64,000 bases of DNA from an uncultured Duncaniella sp. (GCA_910578515.1 CAJTQR010000002.1:248001-312000), one strand, 5' to 3'; shown: positions 39,811 to 49,081, numbered from the stretch's first letter. Notes: a model not told the origin generated them from the letters alone. Program-made: numbers and translations.

Positions 39811-42252
39811 ATGAAACATCTTTGGATTTTTAGTATGATGTTGGGGTGTGCTATGCCCGGCATGGCGGCTAATGAGCCGGCCACTGCGGTTACCCCCGAC
39901 AAGACGTCAGTGAGAGAAGTTGTTCCGATGAATTTTGGATGGAAATTCATGTATGGCGATTTATTGACAGCCGATGGGGAAGGTTGGATTGACGTAAATG
40001 TACCACACGATTTTCAGATTGCCCAGCCGTGGGTAGAGCCTTCGCCCGACGAACGTCCGGATAATGACAACCCGATGGCTAATATCCGCAGCCGTCTGAG
40101 CTCCCGAGGTTTCAAGGAGATGGGCTCAGGCTGGTACCGCAAATCATTTACCCCTGACCCTTCGTGGGAAGGTAAGCGTGTGCTTCTTGATTTCGAGGGT
40201 ATATTGCTTGTGGGCGATGTGTACCTCAACGGTGAGCATATCGGCGGCACCGATTATGGCTACCTCGGCTTTGAATCAGATATATCAAAAAAATTGAAAT
40301 ATGGTCAGCCAAACGTGATTGAAGTTAAGGCTGATACAGGCAAACCGGAAAATTCACGCTGGTATACCGGAGCAGGTATTTATCGCGATGTGAATATCAT
40401 CGTCACTGACCCTGCGCATTATTTTACCCGTCATCCGCTGAAAATCACCACCCCTATAGCTACTCCCGAGAAATCGGTGGCTGTGATTGATGGTGAGATT
40501 GCTACCCGCGTCAGGATGGATAGCCTGAATGTAGGTATCCGTATACTTGATAAGGAGGGTAACGCGGTGTACGACAAGGTGAACCGTATATGGAATAACC
40601 GCAAGCAGCCCATCCGTGAGTTCCGCCTCGACAGCATCACTGTTGACAACGCCAAGCTTTGGGACTGCGAGAATCCCAACCTCTACACCGCCGAGGTCAC
40701 TCTCTATCGCCCCGATGGAACTGTGGCCGACCGTGTGAGCGAGCGTTTCGGATTCCGTACATTGGAATACTCACCCGAATTCGGTCTGAAGCTCAATGGC
40801 AAGAAGGTGCTTCTCAAAGGTATCGCCAACCATCATACACTCGGCGCGCTTGGTGCAGCCGCCTATCCCCGCGCGCTTGAAAAGCGCATCAAGCTGCTGA
40901 AGGAATTCGGCTTTAACCATATCCGCTCTTCCCATAATCCTTACAGCGAGTCGTTCCTTGACCTTTGCGATGAGAATGGTATCCTTGTGGTGGATGAAAT
41001 CTATGACAAGTGGACCAAGCAGTTCTGCGGCGGTCGTAAGGAATGGTCAGAGCAATGGCAGCAGACAGTGCCTGAATGGGTGAGACGTGACCGCAACCAT
41101 CCGTCAATAGTGATGTGGAGTCTCGGTAATGAACTGCAACTTATCGCCGATTATCCCTTCAATGACTGGGGCGTGACTCCGTATCATCTCCAGAAGACAG
41201 CCCTCAACCGCTATGACACCAGCCGTCCCGTCACAGTGGCTATGCACCCCCGCGGACGAAATGAGCTTACCGATAGTCTGCCTGCACCCCTGGTGATGGA
41301 GACTGATATAGCTGCCTACAATTACCGCTATATGTATTTCCCCGGCGATGGTCGCCGTTTCCCCTGGATGATGTTCTACCAGAGCGAGGCGAATACCTCA
41401 AATATGGGTCCTAACTTCTTTGATATGGACCTTGACAAGGTGATAGGTCTCGCCTACTGGGGTATGATTGATTACCTTGGCGAATCGCACGGTTGGCCCG
41501 CTAAGGGATGGCGTGAGGGTGTATTCGATATCTCGCTTGAGCCCAAGCCCAACGCATATTTCCTGAAGAGTTATTTCATGCCTGATGAGCCCTTGGTGAG
41601 AATCGGTGTCATCGAGGGTGAGAACAGCACTTTGTGGAATGATGTTGTGGTCGGTGGAGATGTATTGTCATCGCATTGGAATTATAAGGATGGCAGCAAA
41701 TTGTCGCTGTTCACCTATACAAATGCCGATGAGGTTGAACTTATAGTCAATGGCAAGAGTCTCGGCCGTCGTCCCAACAACCGTGAGAACTCCAAGGAAC
41801 GTAACCGCATCAAGTGGAATGACGTGCCTTATGCCAAAGGATATATCGAAGCTGTAGCTTACAACAAGGGTCAGAAAGCTCCTGTGAGCCGCCATCGTCT
41901 CGAGACAGCCGGCAATGCCGTGAAACTTCAGGCTGACCCCGACAACGCATCGTGGAAGGCTGACGGAATGGACCTCCAGCATGTGCGCGTCACAGCCGTG
42001 GATGGTAAGAACCGCCGTGACTATGGAGCACGTGAGAACTTGAAGTTTGAAGTGGATGGTCCGGCTGAGATTGTTGGTGTGATTAACGGCGATATGCTTA
42101 GTCCGGAACTCACTGTGGGCGATACACGCAGTTTGTATAACGGTTCGGCAGTGGTGATACTGCGCTCCACCCAGCAGCCCGGCGAGGTGAAGCTGAAAGT
42201 TACTCCCGCAGGCAAACTCAAACCTACCACTCTGAAGCTGCAGACCCTTTAA
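39811..42252 (+). CDS. GH2 family glycoside hydrolase, beta-galactosidase-like
   Basis: An exported retaining glycosidase of 813 residues. Starting at 39811 gives a signal peptide (MKHLWIFSMMLGCAMPGMAA) and a 5' leader consistent with the promoter. The GH2 domains are in order: MNFGWKFMYGD, GSGWYRKSF, KGIANHHTLG and HIRSSHNPYSESFL. The acid/base glutamate is Glu441 (SLGNELQ) and the nucleophile Glu526 (FYQSEAN). A C-terminal DUF4982-like segment (YTNADEVELIVNGKSLG) follows. It is a paralogue of the minus-strand GH2 at 18445. A strong terminator follows it, so it is transcribed separately from fucI. Confidence 0.93.
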   Translation: MKHLWIFSMMLGCAMPGMAANEPATAVTPDKTSVREVVPMNFGWKFMYGDLLTADGEGWIDVNVPHDFQIAQPWVEPSPDERPDNDNPMANIRSRLSSRGFKEMGSGWYRKSFTPDPSWEGKRVLLDFEGILLVGDVYLNGEHIGGTDYGYLGFESDISKKLKYGQPNVIEVKADTGKPENSRWYTGAGIYRDVNIIVTDPAHYFTRHPLKITTPIATPEKSVAVIDGEIATRVRMDSLNVGIRILDKEGNAVYDKVNRIWNNRKQPIREFRLDSITVDNAKLWDCENPNLYTAEVTLYRPDGTVADRVSERFGFRTLEYSPEFGLKLNGKKVLLKGIANHHTLGALGAAAYPRALEKRIKLLKEFGFNHIRSSHNPYSESFLDLCDENGILVVDEIYDKWTKQFCGGRKEWSEQWQQTVPEWVRRDRNHPSIVMWSLGNELQLIADYPFNDWGVTPYHLQKTALNRYDTSRPVTVAMHPRGRNELTDSLPAPLVMETDIAAYNYRYMYFPGDGRRFPWMMFYQSEANTSNMGPNFFDMDLDKVIGLAYWGMIDYLGESHGWPAKGWREGVFDISLEPKPNAYFLKSYFMPDEPLVRIGVIEGENSTLWNDVVVGGDVLSSHWNYKDGSKLSLFTYTNADEVELIVNGKSLGRRPNNRENSKERNRIKWNDVPYAKGYIEAVAYNKGQKAPVSRHRLETAGNAVKLQADPDNASWKADGMDLQHVRVTAVDGKNRRDYGARENLKFEVDGPAEIVGVINGDMLSPELTVGDTRSLYNGSAVVILRSTQQPGEVKLKVTPAGKLKPTTLKLQTL

Positions 42253-42292
42253 TGCAGAAGGATTGACATAACGTAACAAAGAGATACCCGTG

Positions 42293-42334
42293 ACACCCGG
42301 GGCGGAGCAGCAGTCTCGCGCCCCGGGTGTTTTA
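42293..42334 (+). terminator. Rho-independent terminator after the GH2 gene
   Basis: Perfect 12-bp GC-rich arms (42293-42304, 42319-42330) are followed by TTTATAT. Confidence 0.85.
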
Positions 42335-42476
42335 TATGGTGCTTGTCGGGAGGTCGATTATATATGTATGTGTCAAATCGGCCGGTTGTGTGGGTTAAAT
42401 GTGTCGTCGCGACATGTACGGTGCAATTTTGATAAAATTTAAAACAGTTTCTAAAGTTATTGTTGATTTTTTTACT

Positions 42477-42484
42477 TAGCTTTG
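42477..42484 (+). promoter_or_regulatory. -7 box of the fucose operon
   Basis: TAGCTTTG fits TAnnTTTG; the -33 is weak, as may be expected for an activator-dependent promoter. The leader to the fucI ATG is about 80 bases. Confidence 0.5.
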
Positions 42485-42572
42485 CAACATACAATTAAAC
42501 TTGCTGATAATCTGTATCGGAAGCATATTTCCACTTCACTGAGACATCCTCTAAAACATAACTTAAAATATC

Positions 42573-44351
42573 ATGAACAATTATCCAAAAATCGGTATCC
42601 GCCCCACCATTGACGGTCGTCAGGGAGGTGTGCGCGAAAGTCTTGAAGATAAGACAATGAATCTGGCAAAAGCTGTTGCCGACCTCATATCATCCAATCT
42701 CCGTTATCCCGACGGTTCACCCGTGCAGTGCGTCATAGCCGACGGAACCATCGGCCGAGTGCCCGAATCGGCTGCTTGTGCCGAGAAGTTCGAGCGCGAA
42801 GGTGTGGGAGCCACCATTACAGTGACCTCATGCTGGTGCTATGGCTCGGAGACAATGGATATGCACCCTCACTGGCCCAAAGCTGTGTGGGGATTCAATG
42901 GCACTGAACGTCCGGGAGCTGTGTATCTTGCCGCTGTGCTCGCAGCGCATGCACAGAAGGGTCTGCCTGCATTCGGCATCTACGGACATGATGTTCAGGA
43001 CCTCGATGACAATTCAATTCCTGCCGATGTGGCGGAAAAACTTCTCCGCTTCACCCGCGCGGCTCTCGCAGTGGCGTTGATGCGTGGAAAATCATATCTC
43101 TCGTTCGGCTCGGTGTCGATGGGTATAGCCGGTTCGATTGTCAATCCTGATTTCTTCCAGGAATATTTAGGAATGCGCACTGAATCGGTGGATATGACTG
43201 AAATCATCCGCCGTATGACTCTCGGCATATATGATAAGGATGAGTATGCCAAGGCTATGGCATGGACTGAAAAGTATTGCAAGTCACGCGAAGGCGAGGA
43301 TTTCAAGAACCGTCCTGAAAAACGTAAGACCCGTGAGGAAAAGGATGCCGATTGGGATTTTGTGGTTAAGATGATGATAATCATGCGCGACCTCATGAAA
43401 GGTAATCCCAAACTTCGTGAGATGGGCTTCAAGGAAGAGGCTTTGGGGCACAATGCGATTGCCGCCGGTTTCCAGGGTCAGCGTCAGTGGACCGATTTCT
43501 ATCCCAACGGTGACTTCCCCGAGGCGTTGATGAACACTTCATTTGACTGGAACGGTATTCGCGAGGCGTTTGTGCTTGCCACAGAGAACGATGCCTGCAA
43601 CGGTGTAGCCATGCTGTTCGGACATCTTCTTACCAACCGCGCCCAGATATTCAGCGATGTGCGCACCTACTGGAGCCCGGAGGCTGTATATCGTGTCACC
43701 GGCAAGGAACTCACCGGTCGTGCTTCGGGCGGTATGATTCACTTGATTAATTCAGGCGCGACCACTCTTGACGGTACAGGTCAGGCAGTAGATGCCGAGG
43801 GCGTTCCTGTGATGAAACACCATTGGGAAATGACAGAGGAGGATGTGGAGAAGTGCCTTGGCGCGACCACATGGTATCCTGCCGACCGTGACTACTTCAG
43901 GGGTGGCGGTTTCTCGTCCAACTTCCTCACCAAGGGTGGAATGCCCGTGACAATGATGCGACTCAACCTGGTGAAAGGTCTCGGTCCGGTGCTTCAGATA
44001 GCCGAGGGCTGGACAGTGGACGTAGACCCCGAAATCAATAAGAAGCTCGACATGCGCACCGACCCCACCTGGCCTACCACCTGGTTTGTGCCACGTCTGT
44101 GTCCCGACCGTGATGCATTCAAGGATGTATACTCGGTTATGAACAACTGGGGTGCCAACCACGGCGCTATTTCCTACGGTCATATCGGTCAGGACCTCAT
44201 CACACTTGCCTCTATACTACGAATCCCCGTGTGCATGCACAATGTGGATAATGACAAGTTGTTCCGTCCCGCAGCATGGAATGCCTTCGGTATGGATAAG
44301 GAAGGTGCCGATTACCGCGCATGTGCCACCTATGGTCCTATTTACAAGTAA
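42573..44351 (+). CDS. fucI: L-fucose isomerase
   Basis: A manganese-dependent cytoplasmic enzyme that converts L-fucose to L-fuculose, 592 residues as in the family. Signatures include KIGIRPTIDGRQGGVRESLE at the start, GVAMLFGHLLTNRAQIFSDV with the metal-site Glu (in ATENDACNG) and Asp (in SDVRTYWSPEA), and the late HGAISYGHIGQDLITLAS with the conserved histidine, followed by RIPVCMHNVD. It heads an operon with a mutarotase and the FucP permease. It may also act on D-arabinose, as other FucI enzymes do. Confidence 0.97.
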   Translation: MNNYPKIGIRPTIDGRQGGVRESLEDKTMNLAKAVADLISSNLRYPDGSPVQCVIADGTIGRVPESAACAEKFEREGVGATITVTSCWCYGSETMDMHPHWPKAVWGFNGTERPGAVYLAAVLAAHAQKGLPAFGIYGHDVQDLDDNSIPADVAEKLLRFTRAALAVALMRGKSYLSFGSVSMGIAGSIVNPDFFQEYLGMRTESVDMTEIIRRMTLGIYDKDEYAKAMAWTEKYCKSREGEDFKNRPEKRKTREEKDADWDFVVKMMIIMRDLMKGNPKLREMGFKEEALGHNAIAAGFQGQRQWTDFYPNGDFPEALMNTSFDWNGIREAFVLATENDACNGVAMLFGHLLTNRAQIFSDVRTYWSPEAVYRVTGKELTGRASGGMIHLINSGATTLDGTGQAVDAEGVPVMKHHWEMTEEDVEKCLGATTWYPADRDYFRGGGFSSNFLTKGGMPVTMMRLNLVKGLGPVLQIAEGWTVDVDPEINKKLDMRTDPTWPTTWFVPRLCPDRDAFKDVYSVMNNWGANHGAISYGHIGQDLITLASILRIPVCMHNVDNDKLFRPAAWNAFGMDKEGADYRACATYGPIYK

Positions 44352-44417
44352 TTCAGAGATACGTATACGAGGGTAATCCTCAGAGATTGCATAGGAGCAG
44401 GCTCTGAGGAGGTCACT

Positions 44418-44506
44418 CTCTTGATGTGGGGCATCGCCTTGGTGCCGCTGAATCCGATTAAGACGGGTTCCACGGCTCCGGGGCGATTCCACATCAAGAG
44501 GTTTTT
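44418..44506 (+). promoter_or_regulatory. Long hairpin with U-run inside the fucose operon
   Basis: CTCTTGATGTGG (44418-44429) pairs perfectly with CCACATCAAGAG (44489-44500), with inner pairing ATCGCC/GGCGAT (44433-44438, 44482-44487), and GTTTTTAACC follows. It lies between fucI and the mutarotase. It could be an attenuator, a partial terminator lowering downstream expression, or an mRNA-stabilising stem. Confidence 0.65.
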
Positions 44507-44525
44507 AACCAGATAAACAGTAATA

Positions 44526-44915
44526 ATGGAAAATAAAGAGACCGGCTATCCGATTAAGGAATATAAAGTACCCGTGAAGCGCTATTGCCGCACCCTCGAC
44601 CTCAGGGACGATGCGGAACTGATAGCCGAGTATCGCCGCCGCCATGCCAAGGAGAATATATGGAAAGAAGTGGTGGATGGCATCAAGGAGGTAGGGATTC
44701 TTGATATGGATATCTATATCCGTGGCACACGTCTGATGATGATACTTGAGGTGCCTGCTGATTTGGACCTCGAGGCTGCGATGGAGCGCCTTGCCACACT
44801 TCCGCGCCAGCAGGAGTGGGAGGATTTCATGTCGGTGTTCCAGCAATCAGCTCCCGGCGCATCATCGGCCGAGAAGTGGCAGCCGATGGAGCGGGTGTTT
44901 CATCTCTATGATTAG
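44526..44915 (+). CDS. L-rhamnose mutarotase family protein, probably acting on L-fucose
   Basis: A 129-residue sugar mutarotase of the RhaM/DUF718 family, which speeds alpha/beta anomer exchange of a 6-deoxy sugar before isomerisation. The landmarks are KRYCRTLDLRDDAELIAEYR, the catalytic-type histidine in YRRRHAKENIW (His40), GILDMDIYIRGTRLMMILEV and LATLPRQQEWEDFM. The length is slightly above the usual 104 because of a 15-residue N-terminal extension and a loop near the end. It is not of the FucU fold, but it sits between fucI and fucP, so L-fucose is the likely natural substrate. Confidence 0.88.
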   Translation: MENKETGYPIKEYKVPVKRYCRTLDLRDDAELIAEYRRRHAKENIWKEVVDGIKEVGILDMDIYIRGTRLMMILEVPADLDLEAAMERLATLPRQQEWEDFMSVFQQSAPGASSAEKWQPMERVFHLYD

Positions 44916-44936
44916 TACATAAGAAAAAATAAAAAT

Positions 44937-46238
44937 ATGAAAGAGAATCAATCACTCCTTCGTTCAAACGGTATAAATTACCTTGTCCCTTTCATACTGA
45001 TTACCTCATGTTTCGCGCTGTGGGGATTTGCCAACGACATCACCAATCCGATGGTCAAGGCATTCTCCAAGATATTCCGTATGAGTGTGACTGACGGTAC
45101 GTTGGTACAAGTTGCATTTTACGGCGGATACTTCGCCATGGCATTTCCTGCCGCCATGTTTATCCGCAGATATTCCTATAAGGCAGGTGTGATGTTAGGA
45201 CTCGGATTATATGCGGTGGGTGCATTCCTGTTTTATCCGGCAATGCTCACCGGCAATTACTATCCGTTTCTGATAGCATATTTCATACTTACATGCGGAC
45301 TCTCGTTCCTTGAGACAAGCTGTAATCCTTATATCCTCTCGATGGGTTCGGAGGAAAGCGCTACCCGAAGGCTGAATCTGGCGCAGTCGTTTAATCCCGT
45401 AGGCTCTCTTCTTGGCATGTGGGTGGCGATGAATTTCATACAAGCGCGTTTGAATCCGCTTGAGACCGAAGCCCGTGCGGCATTGAGCGACGCTGAGTTT
45501 GAGGCAATCCGCGATGCGGATTTGATGGTGCTCATCACTCCTTACATTCTCATCGGACTCGTGGTGTTGGTTATGTTTGCAGTAATCGGCTTCATGCGTA
45601 TGCCTAAAAACGGAGACAAGTCACACGATGTGCATTTCCTTGCCTCATTACGACGCATATTCTCTCTCGGCAGATACCGTGAAGGTGTGATAGCTCAGTT
45701 TTTCTATGTTGGTGCCCAGATAATGTGCTGGACTTTCATTATCCAGTACGGCACACGCATATTCATGGCTGAGGGAATGGATGAGAAAGCGGCAGAGGTG
45801 CTGTCGCAGAAGTACAACATCATTGCTATGGTGATATTCTGCTGCAGCAGGTTTGTGTGTACCTTCCTGTTGCGCTACATCAATGCCGGCAAGTTGCTTG
45901 CGGTGCTTGCATCGGTGGCTGCGCTGCTGACATTGGGTGTGATAGGATTTCAGGACCGCATGGGTATTTACTGTCTGGTCGGGGTTTCGGCTTGCATGTC
46001 GTTGATGTTCCCTACCATCTACGGTATTGCACTTAACGGATTGGGCGAGGATGCGAAATTTGGCGCGGCAGGATTGATTATGGCTATTCTTGGCGGTTCG
46101 GTGCTCCCTCCCATTCAGGCGTCAATAATTGACTGCGGAACCATCTGGAACTATCCGGCGGTAAATATTTCGTTTGTTCTTCCGTTAATCTGCTTCATTG
46201 TGATAATAGTTTACGGTTTCCGCCGTGTACGTGGCTGA
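44937..46238 (+). CDS. fucP: L-fucose:H+ symporter
   Basis: A 433-residue major-facilitator permease with 12 predicted membrane helices that brings L-fucose into the cytoplasm with protons. FucP signatures are CFALWGFANDITNPMVKAFS, the GLSFLETSCNPYILSMG helix and RRLNLAQSFNPVGSLLG; the acidic residues that bind proton and sugar are in FANDITNP and FLETSCNP. It starts 21 bases after the mutarotase gene and ends the operon. Fuculose kinase, fuculose-phosphate aldolase and a fucosidase are not in the window. Confidence 0.95.
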   Translation: MKENQSLLRSNGINYLVPFILITSCFALWGFANDITNPMVKAFSKIFRMSVTDGTLVQVAFYGGYFAMAFPAAMFIRRYSYKAGVMLGLGLYAVGAFLFYPAMLTGNYYPFLIAYFILTCGLSFLETSCNPYILSMGSEESATRRLNLAQSFNPVGSLLGMWVAMNFIQARLNPLETEARAALSDAEFEAIRDADLMVLITPYILIGLVVLVMFAVIGFMRMPKNGDKSHDVHFLASLRRIFSLGRYREGVIAQFFYVGAQIMCWTFIIQYGTRIFMAEGMDEKAAEVLSQKYNIIAMVIFCCSRFVCTFLLRYINAGKLLAVLASVAALLTLGVIGFQDRMGIYCLVGVSACMSLMFPTIYGIALNGLGEDAKFGAAGLIMAILGGSVLPPIQASIIDCGTIWNYPAVNISFVLPLICFIVIIVYGFRRVRG

Positions 46239-46300
46239 ACGGGATAAAAGCATATACCGTTTGGTTTCGATGTGATATCTTAAATTTTACAAAAAAACAT

Positions 46301-46348
46301 AATAAAGCCTTGAGGATTTGATTCTTAGGGCTTTATTGTGTAATTTTG
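46301..46348 (+). promoter_or_regulatory. fucP terminator overlapping the next promoter
   Basis: AATAAAGCC/GGCTTTATT arms (46301-46309, 46329-46337) form a hairpin after fucP. Within the same bases TTG (46318-46320), a 20-base spacer and TAATTTTG (46341-46348) form a promoter for the gene at 46451. Confidence 0.6.
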
Positions 46349-46450
46349 TGACTGAAAAATTGGTTGGTATAATTTGGATATAGCCAGCCGTTAATAAATT
46401 AAGAGTGTGTTAAAAGTAAACACACTCTAAATCTAACCTAACTTTATAAG

Positions 46451-46975
46451 ATGAAACGATTAATAGTACCTATAATTATCACACTTATATCTTCATTATC
46501 ACTTTGGGCGTCAGATGGCGAATTGCCTGAAACCGAATCCCCGACAGCTTTTAAGATACAATATATGGGTAACGTAGAGGTCGGTCATATTTTCGTGTGG
46601 GATAATTTTATGAAAAATACCTCGGGCATTGTAACGCTGACCACCACACATGGCGTCCGAGTGACTCCATACCTGTTTACCGGTATCGGCGTCGGCGCAT
46701 GGCTGACGTATTATAGCGGGGGATTTTCAATGTTCATACCTATATTTGCCGATGTGCGCGCCACATTACCGCTCAAAGGGAACCTACGCCCGTTTGTGGA
46801 CCTGAAAGGTGGGAGAATAAATTCGTATAACAACTTTGTTGGACCGTCGATAGGATGCAAGTATGCATGGGGAAAGAAAGCTGGGGTATACCTGTCGTTC
46901 GGAACAAATTACATCATTAATAATAACAAATCCCAATGGGATGGTTTTAACGTAAGGCTCGGTTTTGATTTCTGA
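46451..46975 (+). CDS. Small exported beta-barrel protein
   Basis: A 174-residue protein with a signal peptide (KRLIVPIIITLISSLSLWA). The mature part alternates short beta strands (VTPYLFTGIGVGAWLTY, GVYLSFGTNYIINN) and ends in FNVRLGFDF, a terminal phenylalanine as in outer-membrane barrels. The pattern resembles the OmpA-like or DUF-type porin family of 8-stranded barrels common in Bacteroidales. It has its own promoter and a strong terminator. Function unknown. Confidence 0.75.
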   Translation: MKRLIVPIIITLISSLSLWASDGELPETESPTAFKIQYMGNVEVGHIFVWDNFMKNTSGIVTLTTTHGVRVTPYLFTGIGVGAWLTYYSGGFSMFIPIFADVRATLPLKGNLRPFVDLKGGRINSYNNFVGPSIGCKYAWGKKAGVYLSFGTNYIINNNKSQWDGFNVRLGFDF

Positions 46976-47000
46976 GACGTCAATATTGCATAATCTATTT

Positions 47001-47038
47001 CCCGACAGGTCGGTATGTACCGGTTTGTCGGGATTTTT
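47001..47038 (+). terminator. Rho-independent terminator
   Basis: CCCGACA (47001-47007) pairs with TGTCGGG (47026-47032), with CGGT/ACCG inside, followed by ATTTTTT. Confidence 0.85.
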
Positions 47039-47127
47039 TGTGCATTCAGGCGACAAAAAAGAAAAAATTAAAAAATGTTTGTAACATTTGGGCGTTTTCT
47101 CCGTCTATAGAATAAAAGGATTAATAA

Positions 47128-47173
47128 TGAACTTATTTAAACCTTAAAAAAATAAGAAGTTTAAATCAGTTCA
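47128..47173. repeat. Stem-loop made from two copies of the scattered motif
   Basis: A TGAACTTATTTAAAC arm (47128-47145) and AAGTTTAAATCAGTTCA (47157-47173) are facing inverted copies, two mismatches from perfect, 25 bases before the ECF sigma start. It is the same motif as the ends of the palindrome at 37678. Confidence 0.65.
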
Positions 47174-47197
47174 AATCGAAGATTCGTTACCAAATCG

Positions 47198-47704
47198 ATG
47201 ACCCGTAAAGAGTTTGAAACACAGGCTCCTCAATTGAGGGAACGTATAGTCACAATGGTGAGGCGATTGTCGGCAGATGCCGATGGTGACCTTGCTGATG
47301 ATGTGGCGCAAGATACGCTCCTGAAATTATGGACCATGCGTGAAAGGCTTGACTCTTACAACAGTGTGGAAGCTCTTGCAATGGTGATAGCGCGCCATCG
47401 GGTCATCGATATACTGCGACACCCTTTGGGGACTATTGTGGCGCTTGAGGATGCTCCTGACCATTGCGACACCTCGCTTTCGGCCGAGGAAAAGCTGATA
47501 GTCATGGAGGAGCGGACCGAGATAGACGAAATAATAGCCTCGCTACCCTCCGCACAGCAGGCATTGCTGAAGATGAAACATGTGGAAGGGCTTGAAGTCA
47601 ACGAGATATCACGAATCACCGGTTCCTCACCGGGGGCAATACGAGTGACACTCTCCCGCACCCGCCACCAGATTAAAGAACTTTTTATGCAACGACAAAA
47701 ATGA
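47198..47704 (+). CDS. ECF-type RNA polymerase sigma factor
   Basis: A 168-residue alternative sigma factor. Region 2 includes LADDVAQDTLLKLWTMRERL and VEALAMVIARHRVIDILR. Region 4 includes LPSAQQALLKMKHVEGLEVN and EISRITGSSPGAIRVTLSRT. Its stop overlaps the next start in ATGA (47701-47704), coupling it to the membrane protein that follows. A motif-bearing stem-loop lies just upstream. Confidence 0.93.
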   Translation: MTRKEFETQAPQLRERIVTMVRRLSADADGDLADDVAQDTLLKLWTMRERLDSYNSVEALAMVIARHRVIDILRHPLGTIVALEDAPDHCDTSLSAEEKLIVMEERTEIDEIIASLPSAQQALLKMKHVEGLEVNEISRITGSSPGAIRVTLSRTRHQIKELFMQRQK

Positions 47705-48279
47705 ACGAAATAAACGACACAAATATCAGCTTATGGGTTGAGAAGTTTCTCGACGGAGAGACCTCATGCGCAGAGGAGCGGGAGTTGTATCGCTACTTCG
47801 CGCAGAAGCGTCTGCCCGCTGAGGCAGAGCCTTACCGCGAGATGTTCAAGTGGTACTCCTCACTTCTTGCCGGAGAGGCAGCCGAGTCTCTCGACGGTAC
47901 GGCTCATGAGAGTGATACGAAAGGAAATTCAAAGGTGAGAATCCTGCGGCTCCGCCCGTGGCAATGGGTGAGCGTGGCTGCCTCCATAGTGCTTTTGTTT
48001 GCTCTTGGTGCCATCTTCCGTCCATCTACCGCAGCTCTGAGCGATGAGTATATGGCATATCAGGGCAGCTATATAATCCGCGACGGTAAGAAGATTACCG
48101 ATTTGAGCATTGTTGTGCCTGAGATTCAGCGTGCGGAGCAGATGCTCAATGACAGGGTGAGTGAAGTGGACCGTTCATTTGACGAGATGAATCAGGCTAT
48201 GATTAATTCTGTGTCCTCCAATCTCGACATGTCAAATCCCTCCATACGCGAGGCGGTGGAGACAGCCTTAGAATATTGA
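47701..48279 (+). CDS. Single-pass membrane protein, probable anti-sigma factor
   Basis: A 192-residue protein with an acidic N-terminal part (SLWVEKFLDGETSCAEEREL, resembling the anti-sigma head that grips ECF factors), a membrane helix at about 92-110 (WVSVAASIVLLFALGAIF) and an outer segment of about 80 residues with helical, Met/Ser-rich sequence. It is translationally coupled to the sigma gene. It lacks the ZAS zinc motif. The role is inferred from topology and operon position. Confidence 0.75.
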   Translation: MNEINDTNISLWVEKFLDGETSCAEERELYRYFAQKRLPAEAEPYREMFKWYSSLLAGEAAESLDGTAHESDTKGNSKVRILRLRPWQWVSVAASIVLLFALGAIFRPSTAALSDEYMAYQGSYIIRDGKKITDLSIVVPEIQRAEQMLNDRVSEVDRSFDEMNQAMINSVSSNLDMSNPSIREAVETALEY

Positions 48280-48300
48280 CCTAAAAAATACCAATAATTC

Positions 48301-49014
48301 ATGATTGCTATAAAAAATATTATCATCGCAGTGTGCCTGATGCTTGTCCCTACAATGGCATTGGCGCAAGCGTCAATCGACAAGATTGTTGATTCTCTTG
48401 AAGATGACAAGAATGTGCAGGATGTGATGTACTCAGAGCAACGCGACCCGTCCACCCGCAAAGTCGTGAAATCCTCGCGGATTATCCAGTTTTCAAGCGA
48501 TAAGATTGCCGCAAAGCTCATCTCGGCATTTAAGAAAGAGCGGGAGAAGGCGATTTCCTATAAGGCAACCAACCGTCCTCAGAACACTGTGTATGAGCTT
48601 TCGTTCAATGATGGGAAGGGTTTCACCGCAAAGTATACGCTGGTGCAGCAGGGAGGAAGCAGCTGGGTTCTGTCGGTGAGTGTGCTTCATAGCCGCCGCT
48701 CACGCCGCTCCCAGAAGCGTGACGTGAAGTATAATGCAGAGATTGATGACTGCGACGACAGTTTCAACAACGACTCGGCTACCCTGCTCACAGTTGTGGA
48801 GCATGAGGATGGCGGAAAGAAGGAAAATTGTCTGTGGGTCAAAGAGGATGGTGCTGCCAACAGCTCGGTGAAAATAGCCCGTGAGACCGATAACGGCTGC
48901 GAGATATATGAGGTGACCTCTTATTCATCTACCGGAAAGTCGAAAAAGACTGTGAAAAGAACTGTAAAACATACTTCACCCTCAGGAAAGGTGTCGTATC
49001 ACAAGTATTATTAG
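48301..49014 (+). CDS. Exported DUF5024-like protein
   Basis: A 237-residue protein with a signal peptide (IAVCLMLVPTMALAQA). The N-terminal half has the pattern of DUF5024-type proteins: IDKIVDSLEDDKNVQDVMYS, EQRDPSTRKVVKSSRIIQFS, and FKKEREKAISYKAT. The C-terminal half is Ser/Lys-rich and ends SGKVSYHKYY. It starts 21 bases after the presumed anti-sigma gene and completes a three-gene sigma operon, so it is a plausible target or sensor partner. The function is unknown and the family name is from memory. Confidence 0.7.
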   Translation: MIAIKNIIIAVCLMLVPTMALAQASIDKIVDSLEDDKNVQDVMYSEQRDPSTRKVVKSSRIIQFSSDKIAAKLISAFKKEREKAISYKATNRPQNTVYELSFNDGKGFTAKYTLVQQGGSSWVLSVSVLHSRRSRRSQKRDVKYNAEIDDCDDSFNNDSATLLTVVEHEDGGKKENCLWVKEDGAANSSVKIARETDNGCEIYEVTSYSSTGKSKKTVKRTVKHTSPSGKVSYHKYY

Positions 49015-49081
49015 CCGATATCCGAATATCCATTTAAAATATGTCAAGTATCCCCCTGAGCGGGGATAACAGAAGTGTGAA

